From NCBI GenBank assembly GCA_033961575.1, contig CM066731.1, positions 58,681,501 to 58,745,500 of the forward strand: a DNA stretch of 64,000 bases, in the 5' to 3' direction. Position 1 is the stretch's first letter, and every line of letters begins with the position of its first letter. The notes under the pieces are model-generated. The model saw only the letters and a program-made list of their open reading frames with translations. It was not told the origin of the DNA and ran no database searches. Position numbers and translations under genes: made by a program. Positions 34,311 through 46,859 of the stretch are shown here, one piece after another. This DNA is from Aselliscus stoliczkanus. Lineage: Eukaryota; Chordata; Mammalia; Chiroptera; Hipposideridae.

Positions 34311-36435
34311 AAAGTTTTCAAATTGAAATTAGAAAAGATAATTTTGTTTTTTACCATCTCAAAACTCAAGGCTGTCGGACATGCTGGCAGCCATGTTCCC
34401 CCGTGCCATGAAACAGGCTGGTTTTGGAGCATGAGGCCAGCATACTCAGAGAAGAAGCGATGAGGAGAATCAGAGACCTGTAACCATGAATGTTCCAAGC
34501 GGTCTCTCCTCTTGTACTATTTGACCTTGTAAACTAATTGTTGTTTTTCTTTCTTGAAGCAACTTTGAGTTGGGTTTCTGTCACTTGCTATCAGAGTCCA
34601 GTATCGATATTGCTATTGAAGTGACAGGTAACAAAACCATAAAATCTCAGTAGCTTGAAACACAAAAGTTTATTTCTCATTCACACGCAGTTTCAATCTT
34701 GGGTCACTAGTAAGTTGTGGTCTCTATCATCTTCATTCGAGAACCTCCACTATCTGAAATATGCACTGGCTCTTAAAGGCTTCTGCCTAGAGTGACATAA
34801 ATCACTTCTGCTCATATTTCATTGTCCAAAGCAAATGACATGGCCACTGGGAATTGGGGAAGTGTAATCCTATAATGTGCCCAAAAGTAAAAAATGAGGA
34901 AAATTGATGAATATCACTAATAAATACTGAAGAGTTCATACAACTTTTTACTCATGTGAAATACATTGGATGGTTTTGCTGGTAAAAAGGGTAATTGATT
35001 TGAAGAGTACATAAATTCTGATTTCAAATTATGACTTTTTCCATTTTTGCCATGATTGTGTTTCCTATCTACAAAATATTTTCCTTCCCTGAGATCAAAA
35101 TGATTTTCTCTTTTATTGACTTCTAATGTTTTGTGGTGTTTTTTTTTTCTCCATTTAGGCTTTTACTAAATCTGGAGTTTATTTTTATATGGGGTTTGAA
35201 TTAGAAATCTAATTTTAAAGATTTTTAAATAAATATGTAAACAGCAAATTGTCATAATACACTTTATAATATAGTCATTTTCTCCTCTGATATATAAGGC
35301 CATCTCTAAAATATATTATTCCCATCTTTACTTGGGTGTGTAGGAGATTTTGATTTTTATTTGCCATGTTCTATTTCTTTTGTTGTAAAAGAAAACAACT
35401 GGAAACAAAAATAATGTATGCTACCTTTGAGTTTTGAGTAAAAGAATGATTGCCGGATTAGCCCTTGTAATTATTTTATATTTTCCCAAAATATAAAAAA
35501 GTAATGTTCTGCCCAAAATATTATTTTTCTTTTGAAAATTTTTGAAGATATTACAGGTAAAATTCTGTTACAAAATAATTTTGTTTAAAGTGCTTATTCT
35601 TTACTTTTAAAAAATAATACAAGAGTGTTCCTATTAAATGTATAATATAAAAATGGATAGGCCCTGAGAATCCTCTTAAAGGAGACTGACCACAGTTCAT
35701 CCTCAATCTATTCTTGGTTTGAGTAATATGCCTGTGTAGGGACTGCAGTCCTATTTTTTTCCATAGCTTATTATGACTTTAAAAAGTGATAACATCATTC
35801 AGGGACTAAAGACTAAGCTTTGGCAAAAGCCCAAGGATTGAATGTTGACCTTGGAAGGGTTTCCTAAGGAAATATGTTAAAGAAACACATTACTTTCTTA
35901 ATTTTGTTTAACCCATTAGCCATTATTTTATTTGTAAAGCAGTGCTGTAAAGGAAAGCATGCTTATTCATGCTTTAAACTAGTGATTTGGGGCTGGTGCA
36001 AAAAGGACTTGCTGAAGACTAAAATGGGCATATAGCTATGTATTTAGTGTGTTTCCTACAGCTGAATAGCCTTTCTGTGAGTAACGTGAGTTGAATTTAG
36101 GTATTCTTGGATTTTGGTCAAATTTGGCCAAGGCTTGGGAATGTGAGCAGATCAGTGAGAGATGAGGACGTTTCTTTCTTCCCCACCATAAGGTAACAGT
36201 ACTAGGCTGCAGTGGTGACAAATTGAAACTACATCACAGCCTAAAATTCAGGTTTCAGCGTGACTTTTGCTCTCCCTTGGCTTCCTAAGAATGGCACAGG
36301 GAAAGAAAATGAACATCCTGACAAAAAATGGAGAAAGGACAACCTTCGGAAGATTTGCCAAAGGAAACAAAATATTTCAGTGCAGTGTTTGAGAAGACTG
36401 AATTAGCAGGAGATGCAATGGAAGAATTCAGCAGG
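34311..36435. other. Non-coding stretch, partly unclassified repeat
   Basis: 34600-34890 ('AATCTCAGTAGCTTGAAACA', 'AAAGTTTATTTCTCATTCAC') looks like an old repeat also hinted at 48740. The rest is AT-rich and without recognised features. Confidence 0.45.
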
Positions 36436-36439
36436 AGTC

Positions 36440-36830
36440 AGTTCACATCAATGTAACAATCGTTAGGGGTTTGCACTTGATTCTGAAGGTGATAGCAAGC
36501 CATTGAAGGGCTTTGAATAGGTGGATGACATAATTGGATGAGAGCATTACAAATATGCTCTTGTTTCAGTTTGAAAAATGGACTAGAGGGGAACAAGGCT
36601 GAAGACAGTGACACCTGTTAGGAGAGCATGACAAAGGTCTCGGGGAGAGATGGTAGCATATGGACTGGAGGGGACCGACTAGATTCACTATGGCGCTATA
36701 AAGGTTTAATTTTTGACTATGGGTGGGGGCGAGGGTGAAAGAATATTTAAGAGTAATGCTATTGGTAGTGACATTGAGTACGTAGGCATACAATTTCTGA
36801 GAGAGGGAACACACATCCCTTGGCAAGTAT
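36440..36830 (-). repeat. L2-like old repeat, antisense
   Basis: 'GATAGCAAGCCATTGAAGGG', 'CTTTGAATAGGTGGATGACA' and following purine-rich text match a pattern I associate with reverse L2-type sequence. Confidence 0.5.
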
Positions 36831-36834
36831 TGTC

Positions 36835-38560
36835 TGATAGTTAAGGGCTAAGTAGTATGCAAAGTAATTTTGTTTTTAAATTTATAACATTTCCTACAAT
36901 TTTAATGGTGAATTTCATCTTGTTTTGGACCCATATGTTTTACAGTCAGCTCATAATTTCCCATTTTCAGTGAAGGCAGCTATATTTCAATAATTTAGTA
37001 GTACTCAAAATAATGACGTTTCTGCTGTTGCCATCTAGTGGCCACTATTAGTTATGGTATCTTTATTTAATTCTGGGTTCACGATTTCATTTCTTGAATT
37101 ATATAGCTCTGAGAAAGAAGGCCCTATCATAGCAAATATTAATTATTAGGGACTCAGCTTCTTTGAAAATTAGTAGGGACCCATATAATTAAATGAATCA
37201 TACTATGTAGTGTGTTAATGATGTGAAGATAGTGTTAAATTTTGTTGCTTAAATTCTACAATTTTTCTAGAGCAGGACTTGCAACAAGTTTTTTTTTTTT
37301 TTTTTAGTAGCTACAGGAAGAATTCAGCCAAAAAGTATCAGGAATCATTTTAATTACTCCATATCATGCCCAATAAAAGAATGTCCCTCAGTATCAAAAT
37401 GTGGAAAAGATACAAAGGGATTTTTATAACTATCAGTGTGCAAATACATATCAGCAACTTTTGTGTGCCCTAGGATTAATATTGTCACACTCTGACACAA
37501 ACACAGAACAGAAGATGGTGTTTTCCATGGACATATAGCTTTACTAGGGGAAGGTAGCAAAATATACTATGTTTATTTCCATCCCTCTCTGAATCCAACT
37601 GCTCTCTCTAACCAGTTAATTCAAGGTTTTGAACATATGGAATGGGGCCTGCTGTACTTACCGGTCAAATACAATTGTGAACTCTGATGTGAAGGAATGT
37701 ATTCTGTTTAATACTTCTTATGTTTGCCTCACTATGTTAAACAAACAAAAATTAAAATTTAACAGTCTGACCTAATCAGTATAAGTCATCAATATGTACA
37801 ATGAGAAATTTAGAAATATATGTGAGTCCAGATCCTTGTGGTTTAGGATTTATAGTCTATTAAGGGAGAGACATGTGAACGATTATAATATTAGAACTTT
37901 ATTGTTAGAACAACTACGTAATAGCAGGTGGGAGAGGGGTATGGGGAGGGCCAAGGGAGCAAACCGGTCAGCTTTAAGTGTCTCTGCTGAAGTTGGATGT
38001 GGTGGTATAGGAAATGGACATCCATATTTTGTCAAAGGGTTCAGTGGTAAGAACACCTACAGATCCTGATGGTAGGGAAATAGGAAGGGTTCCGGGTACT
38101 TTTAATGGCACTTTACACATAATGAACCGTACACTTTCTTCAATATCTGTTCCTAATGAGGCTATACTTACAGAAATTTAGCAACTTTTACACTAAATGG
38201 CAACTTTGGGGAAATATTTTTGTCTTAACCCCTAGGTCCCTTACCTCTGCCACCAAATGACAGGGGACATGTCCTATTCATCCTAATATCTCCTAGGCTC
38301 TAGCTCGTAGTTTGGCATATGATTTTTTTTTACCAAAAAGGCTCAATATCTGTTTACTGAAAATTTCTCAAGTTATAGTATTAATAAAATTTTAATGATG
38401 AATTAATTAATCATTAATAATTCATCATTGCAACAAATTAATGAGTAATTCCATCTTGTACAGTATACAGCACAACTCTTACTGTCTCGGTAGACTTGGA
38501 AAGTCAGCTCATCCCTATGGTGTTCACTTCTGTCAACTGTAAAGTGAGAAAATTCTCCTG
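36835..38560. other. Non-coding stretch, no gene seen
   Basis: Contains a T run at about 37290-37305. No exon-like or repeat call. Confidence 0.5.
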
Positions 38561-38570
38561 GGTCATTTTT

Positions 38571-39005
38571 TTTTAAATGTTTTATTGGGGAATTGGGGGA
38601 GGGGAACAATGTTGGGGAACCAGGGAAGGGGAACAGACAAGTTGCTGTCCTTTTGTTCTTCAGTCTAGTTGTGGAGGACGTTGCTTCACTAGCCCATGTT
38701 GGTATCATCATTGCGCTCTTCCCGGGTGAGGTGGCCTCTGGACGGCCGCTCACGGTGGCTCTTAGCAGCTCATGACAGCTGCCAGCCACTCACTGTAGCC
38801 TATAGCAGTCCACTGCAGCAGGGCTGCAACCTACACTGTCACAGGCGACTCACAGCAGCCCAGCTCCAGGTGGAGCTGTTGTTCACCATCTTAGCTGTAG
38901 AGAGCAGTGTCACTGGCTCTCATGTGGGATCCGAACCGGGGCCCTGCTGCCCAGAGCTGGCATCCCAAGCCAACTCCTAACCAATGCGCCACTCGGCCGG
39001 CCCTT
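38571..39005 (-). mobile_element. Full-length composite SINE, antisense
   Basis: Same architecture as 31046 with head complement CGCCACTCGGCCGGCCC at its 5' end (near 39000) and complement of AATAAAACA at its 3' end. Here the TCTTT part of the tail is mutated. Target-site duplication around GGTCATTTT at 38561-38570 and 39011-39019. ORFs of 128 and 94 aa over it are artefacts of the repeat. Confidence 0.9.
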
Positions 39006-39239
39006 TCCCAGGTCATTTTGAAGGTCCCCTCCATCCTAACTGTCTTAGAATGTCACTCTTGTTCCTGCTACCTGTACCCTGCATTGCTTTTACATTAGGG
39101 CAACCTCCTTTCTCCCAGCCTCCCAAATATTTCACAGTTCTCATTTTAATCCCTGTATTTTTCAAAATGCCATCCTAATTAGGCTGCCAAATTCATTTAC
39201 TGTATCATTATCTCAAAAATCATAAACTATCCCTTTGAG

Positions 39240-39540
39240 TGTTTTCATTTTTTTCATTTAGCAATTTACCATGAAGAAAAATGCATATGGATATATAGAA
39301 ACTGCTTTATTCTCTTTAATAATTGTGAGGTAGTCCAAAACATGGTATACAATAATTTCTTCAGTCAAAATCTTATTCATAGACTTTTAGGTTATTTACC
39401 ATTTTTATTTTAAATAGTGCTCAATAAATATCTTTGTATATTTGTCATTTTTGAATTGTTAGGTCAGGATGCAAATTTTTTACTTTTGAAATGCATTACT
39501 AAATTGTGCTGCCATTCCTTTTGTCCTGTGAACTGTCACT
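39240..39540 (-). repeat. Old LINE-like 3' sequence, antisense
   Basis: 'TATTTTAAATAGTGCTCAAT', 'GAATTGTTAGGTCAGGATGC' and 'CATTACTAAATTGTGCTGCC' follow the same order as the copies near 22.3 and 59.0 kb. Confidence 0.5.
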
Positions 39541-39742
39541 GTATATTTTTTGTACTAGTTTCTTTTAGTCTGTTTTTTTTTCTTATATTCATTGTATATC
39601 TTCTAAAGAAAAACAACATATATATACCACAAATAAAGCAATTTACAACCTTAAAACATAGATTGCGGAAACACACTGATACAAAACTATAGCCTATGAT
39701 TTTTCTGTAGCCACTTTAACTATTAGAAATCTGATGGGCTTC

Positions 39743-39896
39743 TTAATTACTTTAAAAGTCTAATTGGTATGTTTAAGCAAAGCTAATTAAAATTGCAGTT
39801 GAAACTAGTAATTAATATCTGTGAACACTATCCCATTTATATTAAATATATACTCACAGGTTAGTTAGCATAAGCCTGAAAGGAATATGTAATTAA
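39743..39896. promoter_or_regulatory. Candidate homeodomain-site cluster
   Basis: Five homeodomain-core-like motifs occur in about 150 bp: TTAATTAC (39743), CTAATTGG (39760), CTAATTAA (39783), GTAATTAA (39808) and GTAATTAA (39889). I recognise no repeat here. Intronic enhancers often have such clusters, but AT-rich sequence produces these motifs by chance, so this is only a candidate. Confidence 0.25.
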
Positions 39897-39899
39897 ACA

Positions 39900-42650
39900 A
39901 TTCTTAGGAGCAAAACATAGTATACTTAAATAATATTTTAAAAATACTGTAGTATTATCACAAAATAGAGCTATTATTTTGTCACAGAAGAATTCACTTA
40001 CATAATCCAACATCCCTATCAAAGAAATAATTTTATAGCAATTGAAAAAATTTCAAGTACTCTTGAGATATTCATGCTATTTTTGAATTGTTTTGCTAAA
40101 TATGCAGTTTTATCATTGGGGGAATTTACTGAAAAAGCAGTTTACAGCACAGCAGTATCTGACTCAGCAACTCTTAACATCCCTTTAGACAAGGCTGGCT
40201 TTATGGGTGTGCAACCACACAGCTCACCTCCTCCCTCCCACACACACTTAAAGCTCCCCAAGTCTTGATTTAATGCTCTGCGGTCACTGTATTGAAATTC
40301 TGAATATTTTTTAATAAGGGGCCCCACATTTTCATTTTGTGGTGAATCCCACAAATTACACAGCCAGTCCTACCTTTAGTATATTTTCAGGATGAAACTG
40401 TATTTATTAGAACGTATACTTGAGTCAGTATTAATCCTAAAATTACAGTGAAAATTTTAGAACTAAATCTATATGAATGAGTCTATTTTATTTGCAACCA
40501 GTGGCCAATGGATGATGATCGCAAATGAAATCTTCATCATTACCAGGGCAGTGGGAGTAAGCCCTACCATCCCAACCTCCTTGCCCCTCAGTGATTGTAA
40601 GTAAGTATTTCTTGAAGACTCAGACTCAACCTGGAACAAATATCAACAAAGAGCTTTGTGACATTATCTTGGCCATAGTGGTGATGACACTTCTTCCAGG
40701 AGGATGGACAGATATACTCATATCCAGGGGGAGGCCTTTGGGAGCCAAGATTTCCTTGAAGACTGTTGGTAATTCCTGTGGCCACCAGGTCATGGTCGGT
40801 CCCTTGTTGACTTGCTTGTTCTCACCATCCACTGCTTTCCCCTTAACCTTCTATGCTTTCTTCCTCCATCTTTTGGAAGCCTCAGTTATGACACATGACT
40901 GAGTCAATTTGTCTTTTGACTGTACACTCTTAAGGTGATTCGATGATCATCTGTTAATTGGAGCCTAGCATCAGTGATACCTTGTATCTGGCTTTTGACA
41001 AACGGATCCTATGTTGGGACTTCACAGAGAACAAAGGAATTCTGGACCTTTTAGGATACTCGAGTCTCTAAAGCGTGGGGCTAAATTAAAGCTAAGAATT
41101 TGGTTTATTCTGGGATCACTGGATTCGCCATAAAATAAAATATTGTAAGTCTGTTACCTAACCTGATCTTCCCTAAGAGTTCATAAATTCAATGGTGTCG
41201 GCCAGTCTGGGTCATCACTTATTCTGACTGTTCTCATAGACTTTCCGTGAGAACTTGGTGATGGATTCCACTCTAGACTGACAGAGAAGACATAGCTGCG
41301 TAATTGGTTGTGTGATATGTTACAGTTCATATGTCATCTAAGGTTTGGTCCAGGGAGGGTCACGTATCTCTGACAGTATTCCAATCTGTAGCCACTTGTG
41401 TCAGATATACGAGGAGCAGGGAAAACAGACACACAAGATAAAATCTGATTATTTACCACCATTGGAAACTAGCTCAGAAGGAAATAAAGACTTGTTTTTC
41501 CAATTTCACTTTTTTCCATAATTCTGTGGGAATTAATTACATTAAAAAAAATAGAAAAAGAATTACAATAAACTCTTTTTGATTTTCTTGCTGTAGTGAA
41601 ACTGTTAGAGAGTTCTTCTTGATGTATCATAACTTTTAGGATTCGTGAATTTCTCTGACTTCTTTGGCCATGAAAAATATCAAAAGGACACAAAAAAGTT
41701 TGCTATTAGAGGAAGGAATCAAAGGTACAGGAACGTAAAAAGTATGTTAGCAGATGAAAGGCACAGAACGATATTTACAGAAAATAATTTAGAGGCTGGA
41801 GAGTTGAGTAGAACAGGGAGGGGAGTGAGGCCCTGAAATGTAAAGCAGGGGTTGGTGCTGGAACCCAACCATGGGGCTAAAAGCCTGCATGGAAATAGGA
41901 AAAAAATGGAAGGGGTTAATAGGGATGATTCAATCTGCTGGTCCATTGCTGGCTTTGGATTTAGTAAATGCAAACGTGATATCCACCCTTCTTCCAGTCT
42001 ACTGTCATGGTACAAAGCAGAAGGGTCTGGAATCATAGTGTTTGGTTAAAGGTAGATTAAATTTGTGAACACACAGAAGACGATGGGCGTGACAGTCTGG
42101 GCAGTACACTGAGAGGCTTGTGTTTCTGCTGATGACTCAGTTGGGAGAGATGTGTGTGATGGGTGGTCCTTTGGAAACCTTGTGGGTGAAGGAGGATCAT
42201 CTGCTCACACCGCATTGGGAGCTTCTTGGGTTCCACTGTTCTCCCTGTTGCTCCCAGTGGTCATGGTGTCTCAGAGGACTGCTTTTTGGGTGGACTGGAG
42301 CTCAAGGCGCTGTGAGAGCATCTGCCCTCTGGTGGACGTGAGGTGTGGATGGCTCAGGGAAAGAATGGCCAACCTGGATAGGAGGCCAGGGGCTGCCCCC
42401 GAGGTAGGACGTCGTAGAGGCTGCAGCATGGCTGTGGAGAGGTTGCCTCTGTGTTGTGGCTGCAGAGCCATAGAGAGTGGGTGTACTCATAAAAATCAAA
42501 AAGTAATTCATCTTTATTAAAATATTATCACCTGAAGAACATAGAGGTCTAATTCAATATTTAAAACTTTTTTCTTTTGAGAATCACACCACATTTCTCT
42601 ATACCTCGCTACCTCTGATTTTAATTCAGATAGTGCTTTCCTTAGATTCC
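39900..42650. other. Non-coding stretch, no gene seen
   Basis: Several short ORFs (up to 122 aa at 42152-42520) overlap others on both strands without motif, start context or splice pattern. 42120-42480 is GC-richer than its surroundings but not recognised. Confidence 0.45.
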
Positions 42651-42654
42651 TTCT

Positions 42655-43560
42655 TTATCTTGAGTATCTCTTCTTAAACTTTTTTTTTATGTAGAATTTG
42701 AGAGAGATAAACTCTCTGAATTTCATGTCTAAAAAGATCCTTATTTTTTACCCATGCATTTGACTTATAACCTGACACATTTGTAGAATTCTGAGGTCAT
42801 TTCCCCCACTTACTCTAGTAGGATCTTAAAGGCATTGCCCTTTTGTTTTTTAACAAAACATTGTTTTACTGATGAAAAGTTTTAATACCAGTCAAATCCT
42901 CATTATAGGCAGCATTTTCCCCTGGTGAAGTCTTTTATTATTTTATTTTTGTCTGTGAACTTGTAACATTTTATCAGGGTCATTTCAGTTATGGGTCTTT
43001 TCATTAATTCTGAGCTCTTTTGGTCTGATACTTTAGGTATCTCTTCAGCTTATGAAGTTATTATATTTTTTCTTTATTTTCTTATCTGCATTGTCACTGT
43101 ATTCTTCTGAAATGCTTCTTTAAAGGATGCTGACTTGTCCATATCTCACTTCCATGCTTCCTAATTTATATTTCTCCATTTTATTTTTTTGTTTGTTTCA
43201 TTTATCATTAGAGTTATTCAACTTAACTTTTTAGATCACTAACAGTGCTTCAAATTTATTGAGTCCTTCCATTTATGTTTTGATTTTAGCAATGCTTTAA
43301 TCCTCACAAATTCTGTATTTTCATATCTCATTTTTCATGGCAGCCAGTCCCTGTTTCATAAAAGCAACATTCTTTCCAGCAGTTTCCTGAAATAGGTCTA
43401 TTTCTTCTTGGCTCAGTTTTTCTCTTTGCTTATACACTTGTACAATTTTTCCAAAGTTTGTGTTGTATTCTGGTTACTGATTCATATATATGAATGAAAG
43501 ATTAAGTTGCTTATTATAGGTAGCTTATATGGGTTTCTTTGTATTTGAATAGATTTTTTT
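42655..43560 (-). repeat. Old LINE-like sequence, antisense
   Basis: T-rich text such as 'GTCTAAAAAGATCCTTATTT' and 'TTTTCTCTTTGCTTATACAC' resembles the reversed leader region of ancient L1 elements. Family assignment is uncertain. Confidence 0.35.
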
Positions 43561-43564
43561 CATC

Positions 43565-44985
43565 TGACCTCTTCCTGGATGAGGAAGGCTGGGTGCATCA
43601 ACTTAAAGAGGTTGGCAATAAGACCTCCTGGCACAATATATATTTGTGGAAAACCAAAATGCCCAATGAGGAGGGCCCTGCTCTGGGTGGCGGGGAGGCA
43701 TAGAATGCTTTCCTGTCATTCACTCCCATCTATCCTCCTCTTCCATGAGATGGGGAGTCCAGTGTTACCTCCAGTTCTACTCTGCTGCTTCTTGGAGTCC
43801 AGCACTATTCCTGGAGTCTTTCAGACAGATGGCATGGGACAAGAGCTCTCCGACCTCAATCTGTGGGTTAAGGCCCTGCTGCCAACAGCAACCCTTAGAA
43901 GAGGTGCATGGAATCCCAACAGCTGTTCAGAACGCAGCTCTTGAGTGAATTACACTGCTGGTGTAATTCTGGTTTTGTACTTTAGCTTGAATATTCTCTG
44001 TGGCTCTCTTAGAAAGAATAGAATGTACTTCTGTTGTCTTTGGCTGCAGTGTCTTCCCTGCTCTCCTGTAACCATTAGTCTTACCCGACCTGCTTCATTC
44101 TTCATGCTTCTCGAGTTTTTCAAAATATCTACTCAACTGATGGCACCCTTTCTTGTTTTCCCTTGCTGTTGTGTTTTCATTGTGTAAGCAATTTATTTTC
44201 TGTTATTTTAATAGGACTTTGGGGCATTAGGGAAGGACTAGTCAATGTGTAGGTGTATAAAAAGATCATTCCACTATATTACACAAGAAACCAATATGTA
44301 TTTAACTTGTACAAATGTTATAGAATCTCAAGTATCTGTGGTCTGGATTTAGTGTTGAAGGAAAATGATTTTGGTTAAATAAAAATACATAAGCATACAC
44401 AGCATATTTCCTAAGTAAAACTGCCTTGAAAACAGCTGGCAAGTTTTTCCATTGCCTCGGCAGAAAATGGATTTTACTGAACGATTGTGAATCTTTCTAA
44501 ATCACCTTGAGGTTTACCAGCTGCACAATAGAGGAATTACCTCTTTGGTTATACCTATAAGAACTGATACTTTAACAGAAAGAAAAACCTGTGTCAACTG
44601 GTTGTGTGCCTACCTGTTTTTCACAATATAAAAAAAATATTACATTTGCCTGATAAAGGCTTTGCATCATAGTGTGTACATGGTAGAATTCCTTTGTTCC
44701 TTTTACTTCCATCTCTATCTGCACATTTTTGAGATACCTTGAATTATTTTATCCATGTCTCTGAGATCACTTGGAATCTAGCCATCTCAAATCTCCATGT
44801 AGTCTTTACTCAGATAAATCTGTGTGTTTCTAGACTGTTCCAGGTGTCAACATATATCCGACAGCAGTTTCTTATATAGGAGGTTAGAAGAGTATATTTT
44901 GCTGGGCTAAGAAATCTTTGGAGGCTTTAATTATTGTTTATTAGGACAGTGACAGACTTTATTTACTAATATTTACCTGTGGTCA
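43565..44985. other. Non-coding stretch, no gene seen
   Basis: A 121-aa ORF at 43579-43944 has cysteine- and leucine-rich segments but no known fold, and lacks splice sites in frame. Rejected as a gene. Confidence 0.45.
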
Positions 44986-44989
44986 ATAA

Positions 44990-45320
44990 GCCAATCATTC
45001 ATTTGCTCATTCATTCATTCAACACCACCTCTGAGCTAGATAGAGTCCCAGCCATAGGGAGAGAATGGAGATCAAACCAGGCCCATTCTTGCTCTTAGTG
45101 CTCTAGTAGGGAAGGAGTAGAGACACGCATAAACAGATGAGCAGATGTTAAATGAGATGATTCTAGAGAATGCTAAACAAGAAAAAAAAATAATGAAGTG
45201 ATAAAGATTTATGAAGACTGGTATCAAAAAAGGTATCATTAGAGACAAATGATGACAAGCCAGCCACCTGAACATATGAGAGAAGAGCATTCAAGGCAGA
45301 GGAGGTAGGCTACCAACAAC
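44990..45320 (-). repeat. L2 3' part, antisense
   Basis: 'CATTTGCTCATTCATTCATT', 'CCTCTGAGCTAGATAGAGTC', '...GCTCTAGTAGGGAAGGAGTA' and 'AGAGAAGAGCATTCAAGGCA' follow the reverse L2 3' end and adjoining body. Confidence 0.6.
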
Positions 45321-45437
45321 AACGAAAAAAGACGGTGAGATGGGAAATTTCCAATATCCCTTCTGTTAGCCCTCGAATATCTGATTTTTTGGCCTACTCA
45401 CAAGAACCACAGATTCTGAACTTAAAATGATAATTTA

Positions 45438-45807
45438 AGGCTAGCCAAGTGGCTCATTGGTTAAGAGTTGGCTTGGAAGCTTTAGCTTGGAGCAGCAGGG
45501 CCACCAGTTTGGATTCCACATGCCCTCGGCGGCCTAGGCTACAATGGGGCTGCAGTGGGCTGCCATGAGCTATTGTGAGTGCTAGCAGCTAGCATGAGCT
45601 GCTGTGAGCCACCGTGAGCAGCTGTCCAAGGGCCGGTGACCGATCTGCCTCACCCGGGAAGAGCGCAATGATAATACCAACATGGGCCAGTGAAGCGAAA
45701 TCCTCCACAACTAGACAGAAGAGCCAAAGGACAGCAACTTGTCTGTTTCCCTTCACCGATTCCCCAATGCTGTTTCCTCCCCCAATAAAATCTTTAAAAA
45801 AAAAAAA
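45438..45807 (+). mobile_element. Full-length composite SINE, sense
   Basis: Head GGCTAGCCAAGTGGCTCATT with B-box-like GTTTGGATTCC, then GAGCTGCTGTGAGCCACCGT-type imperfect repeats, then GACCGATCTGCCTCACCCGG, AACATGGGCCAGTGAAGCG, CCTCCACAACTAGACAGAAG, and terminal CCCAATAAAATCTTTAAAA. It has lost part of the middle compared with 55783. Target-site duplication GATAA(T/C)T. It lies 0.9 kb before the exon at 46711 and is inverted relative to the SINE at 53753. Confidence 0.92.
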
Positions 45808-45809
45808 GA

Positions 45810-46485
45810 TAACTGACAGACTAGAATATAGGGCTAAAAGTAACAAGATGAAGTGTGAGTGATAGGAATGGAAAATGGTACGTGGAAGTTCACAAACCCC
45901 ATAAAACAGCACAGAACGATGCTCTCATGGTTTGGCAGCTGTTCATATGAGAACAGTCTGGGGATTCTAACTGACCACCAATTGGAGCTTCTCTTTGCTG
46001 TTCCTGACTGGCTAAAATCAGTGTGTAGATATTACTCTCAGTCAGGCTTTTGCCCAATTTAAAGGCATCCTTAGAGCTGCCCAAAAATGACCTGCCTGTT
46101 TAGTAGGTAGAGAAAATCTCCGTTGCTTAATTCATTACAAAAAAAAGAAGAAAGAATGAATACCCATCAGGGAAAAAGGAAGTTCTATATTGTTTGGAAG
46201 CCAGTTTAAGACACATTTTGGTTTCTGTGAGTTTCGTGACTTGCATTTTTCATTTCAATATAATTTTCTTCATTTGGGCATATTCATATATGATAAAGAA
46301 GGGAAAATGACATTGGGTATATAAGGTATATGGTAAGGTTTATCAAAAGTTTAGTTTATAATGGCATCTTTCACAAAAATAGTAATCTGAAGTTTAAAAT
46401 TCTTAGACTATAATTTATAAAAGAATTATATTAAATGTCTAGTATTGCTTTTGACCATGTATAATAATAAAAATAAAAATAAACA
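45810..46485. other. Non-coding stretch, no gene seen
   Basis: No repeat or exon recognised. Confidence 0.45.
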
Positions 46486-46487
46486 TA

Positions 46488-46680
46488 TCTTGGCTTTGCC
46501 ATGTGTTAGCCATATGACACAGCTTGCTCTTCTGCACTTCAGCTTCCTTAAAATGAGGACAATAACTTGTACCTGCCTGAAAAGATGGTTATTAGGATTA
46601 AATTAGTTGCTGTATATAAAGCAGTTAGAGCAGTGCCTGGCAACAGTAAGTGCTATGTAAGTGTTCGTCGTTATTATTAG
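46488..46680 (+). repeat. MIR SINE directly before the exon
   Basis: 'TTGCCATGTGTTAGCCATAT', 'CTGCACTTCAGCTTCCTTAA', 'TGGTTATTAGGATTAAATTA' and 'GAGCAGTGCCTGGCAACAGT' then 'AAGTGCTATGTAAGTGTTCG' follow sense MIR. It ends about 30 bp before the acceptor at 46710/46711, so the branch-point region lies at its edge. Confidence 0.85.
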
Positions 46681-46710
46681 ATGTAAATGTATGCTCTCTT
46701 CTGCCTTCAG

Positions 46711-46858
46711 GAATTAATGACCAAATTAATAACTGAAACACCTGACCATCCAATCCCATTTCTCATTGACCATCTTCAGTCTAAACAAGGAAACCGTGGA
46801 CAACTTCAAAGAACTTTATCTGGATCCGCAGCACTCTGGGCAGAAAGTGAAACATCAG
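46711..46858 (+). CDS. C8orf34: C8orf34 (VEST1) internal exon, docking-domain half
   Basis: This 148-bp internal exon encodes 49 codons plus one base. The acceptor is a pyrimidine-rich tract ending TTCAG before GAA; the donor is CAG/GTAAAT. The open frame starts [20 protein letters not shown] and continues through [20 protein letters not shown] to [21 protein letters not shown] fits the second helix of the RIIa/DPY-30-type dimerisation-docking fold seen in PKA regulatory subunits and some adenylate kinases, and I recognise the whole exon as C8orf34. In human the preceding exon supplies the first half of the domain; it is not in this window. The protein has no firmly established biochemical role; the fold suggests dimerisation and docking to amphipathic helices, which is inference. 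The exon ends in phase 1 and joins the exon at 52927 in frame. No stop or frameshift is seen. Identity is confident; exon number is not asserted because the isoform set is unknown here. Confidence 0.9.
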
Positions 46859-46859
46859 G

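Larger units (their letters stand above)
1..46710 (+). other. C8orf34: Upstream intron of C8orf34 (5' end outside window)
   Basis: Because the first exon seen starts in the middle of the docking domain and has a splice acceptor, the sequence before it should be intron. I found no exon with plausible coding content and splice borders between 1 and 46710 on either strand, so this large intron probably extends past the left edge. Human C8orf34 has very long 5' introns and alternative first exons; a short alternative first exon with little coding content could be missed by eye. Confidence 0.7.

Noticed and set aside
42152..42520. 122-aa plus-strand ORF in GC-richer sequence
   Set aside because: ORFs in other frames on both strands cover the same region. 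GC-richness explains the lack of stops; no protein family recognised.
43579..43944. 121-aa plus-strand ORF with Cys/Leu-rich parts
   Set aside because: Overlapped by another ORF in a second frame (43745-43948), no domain, no start or splice context.
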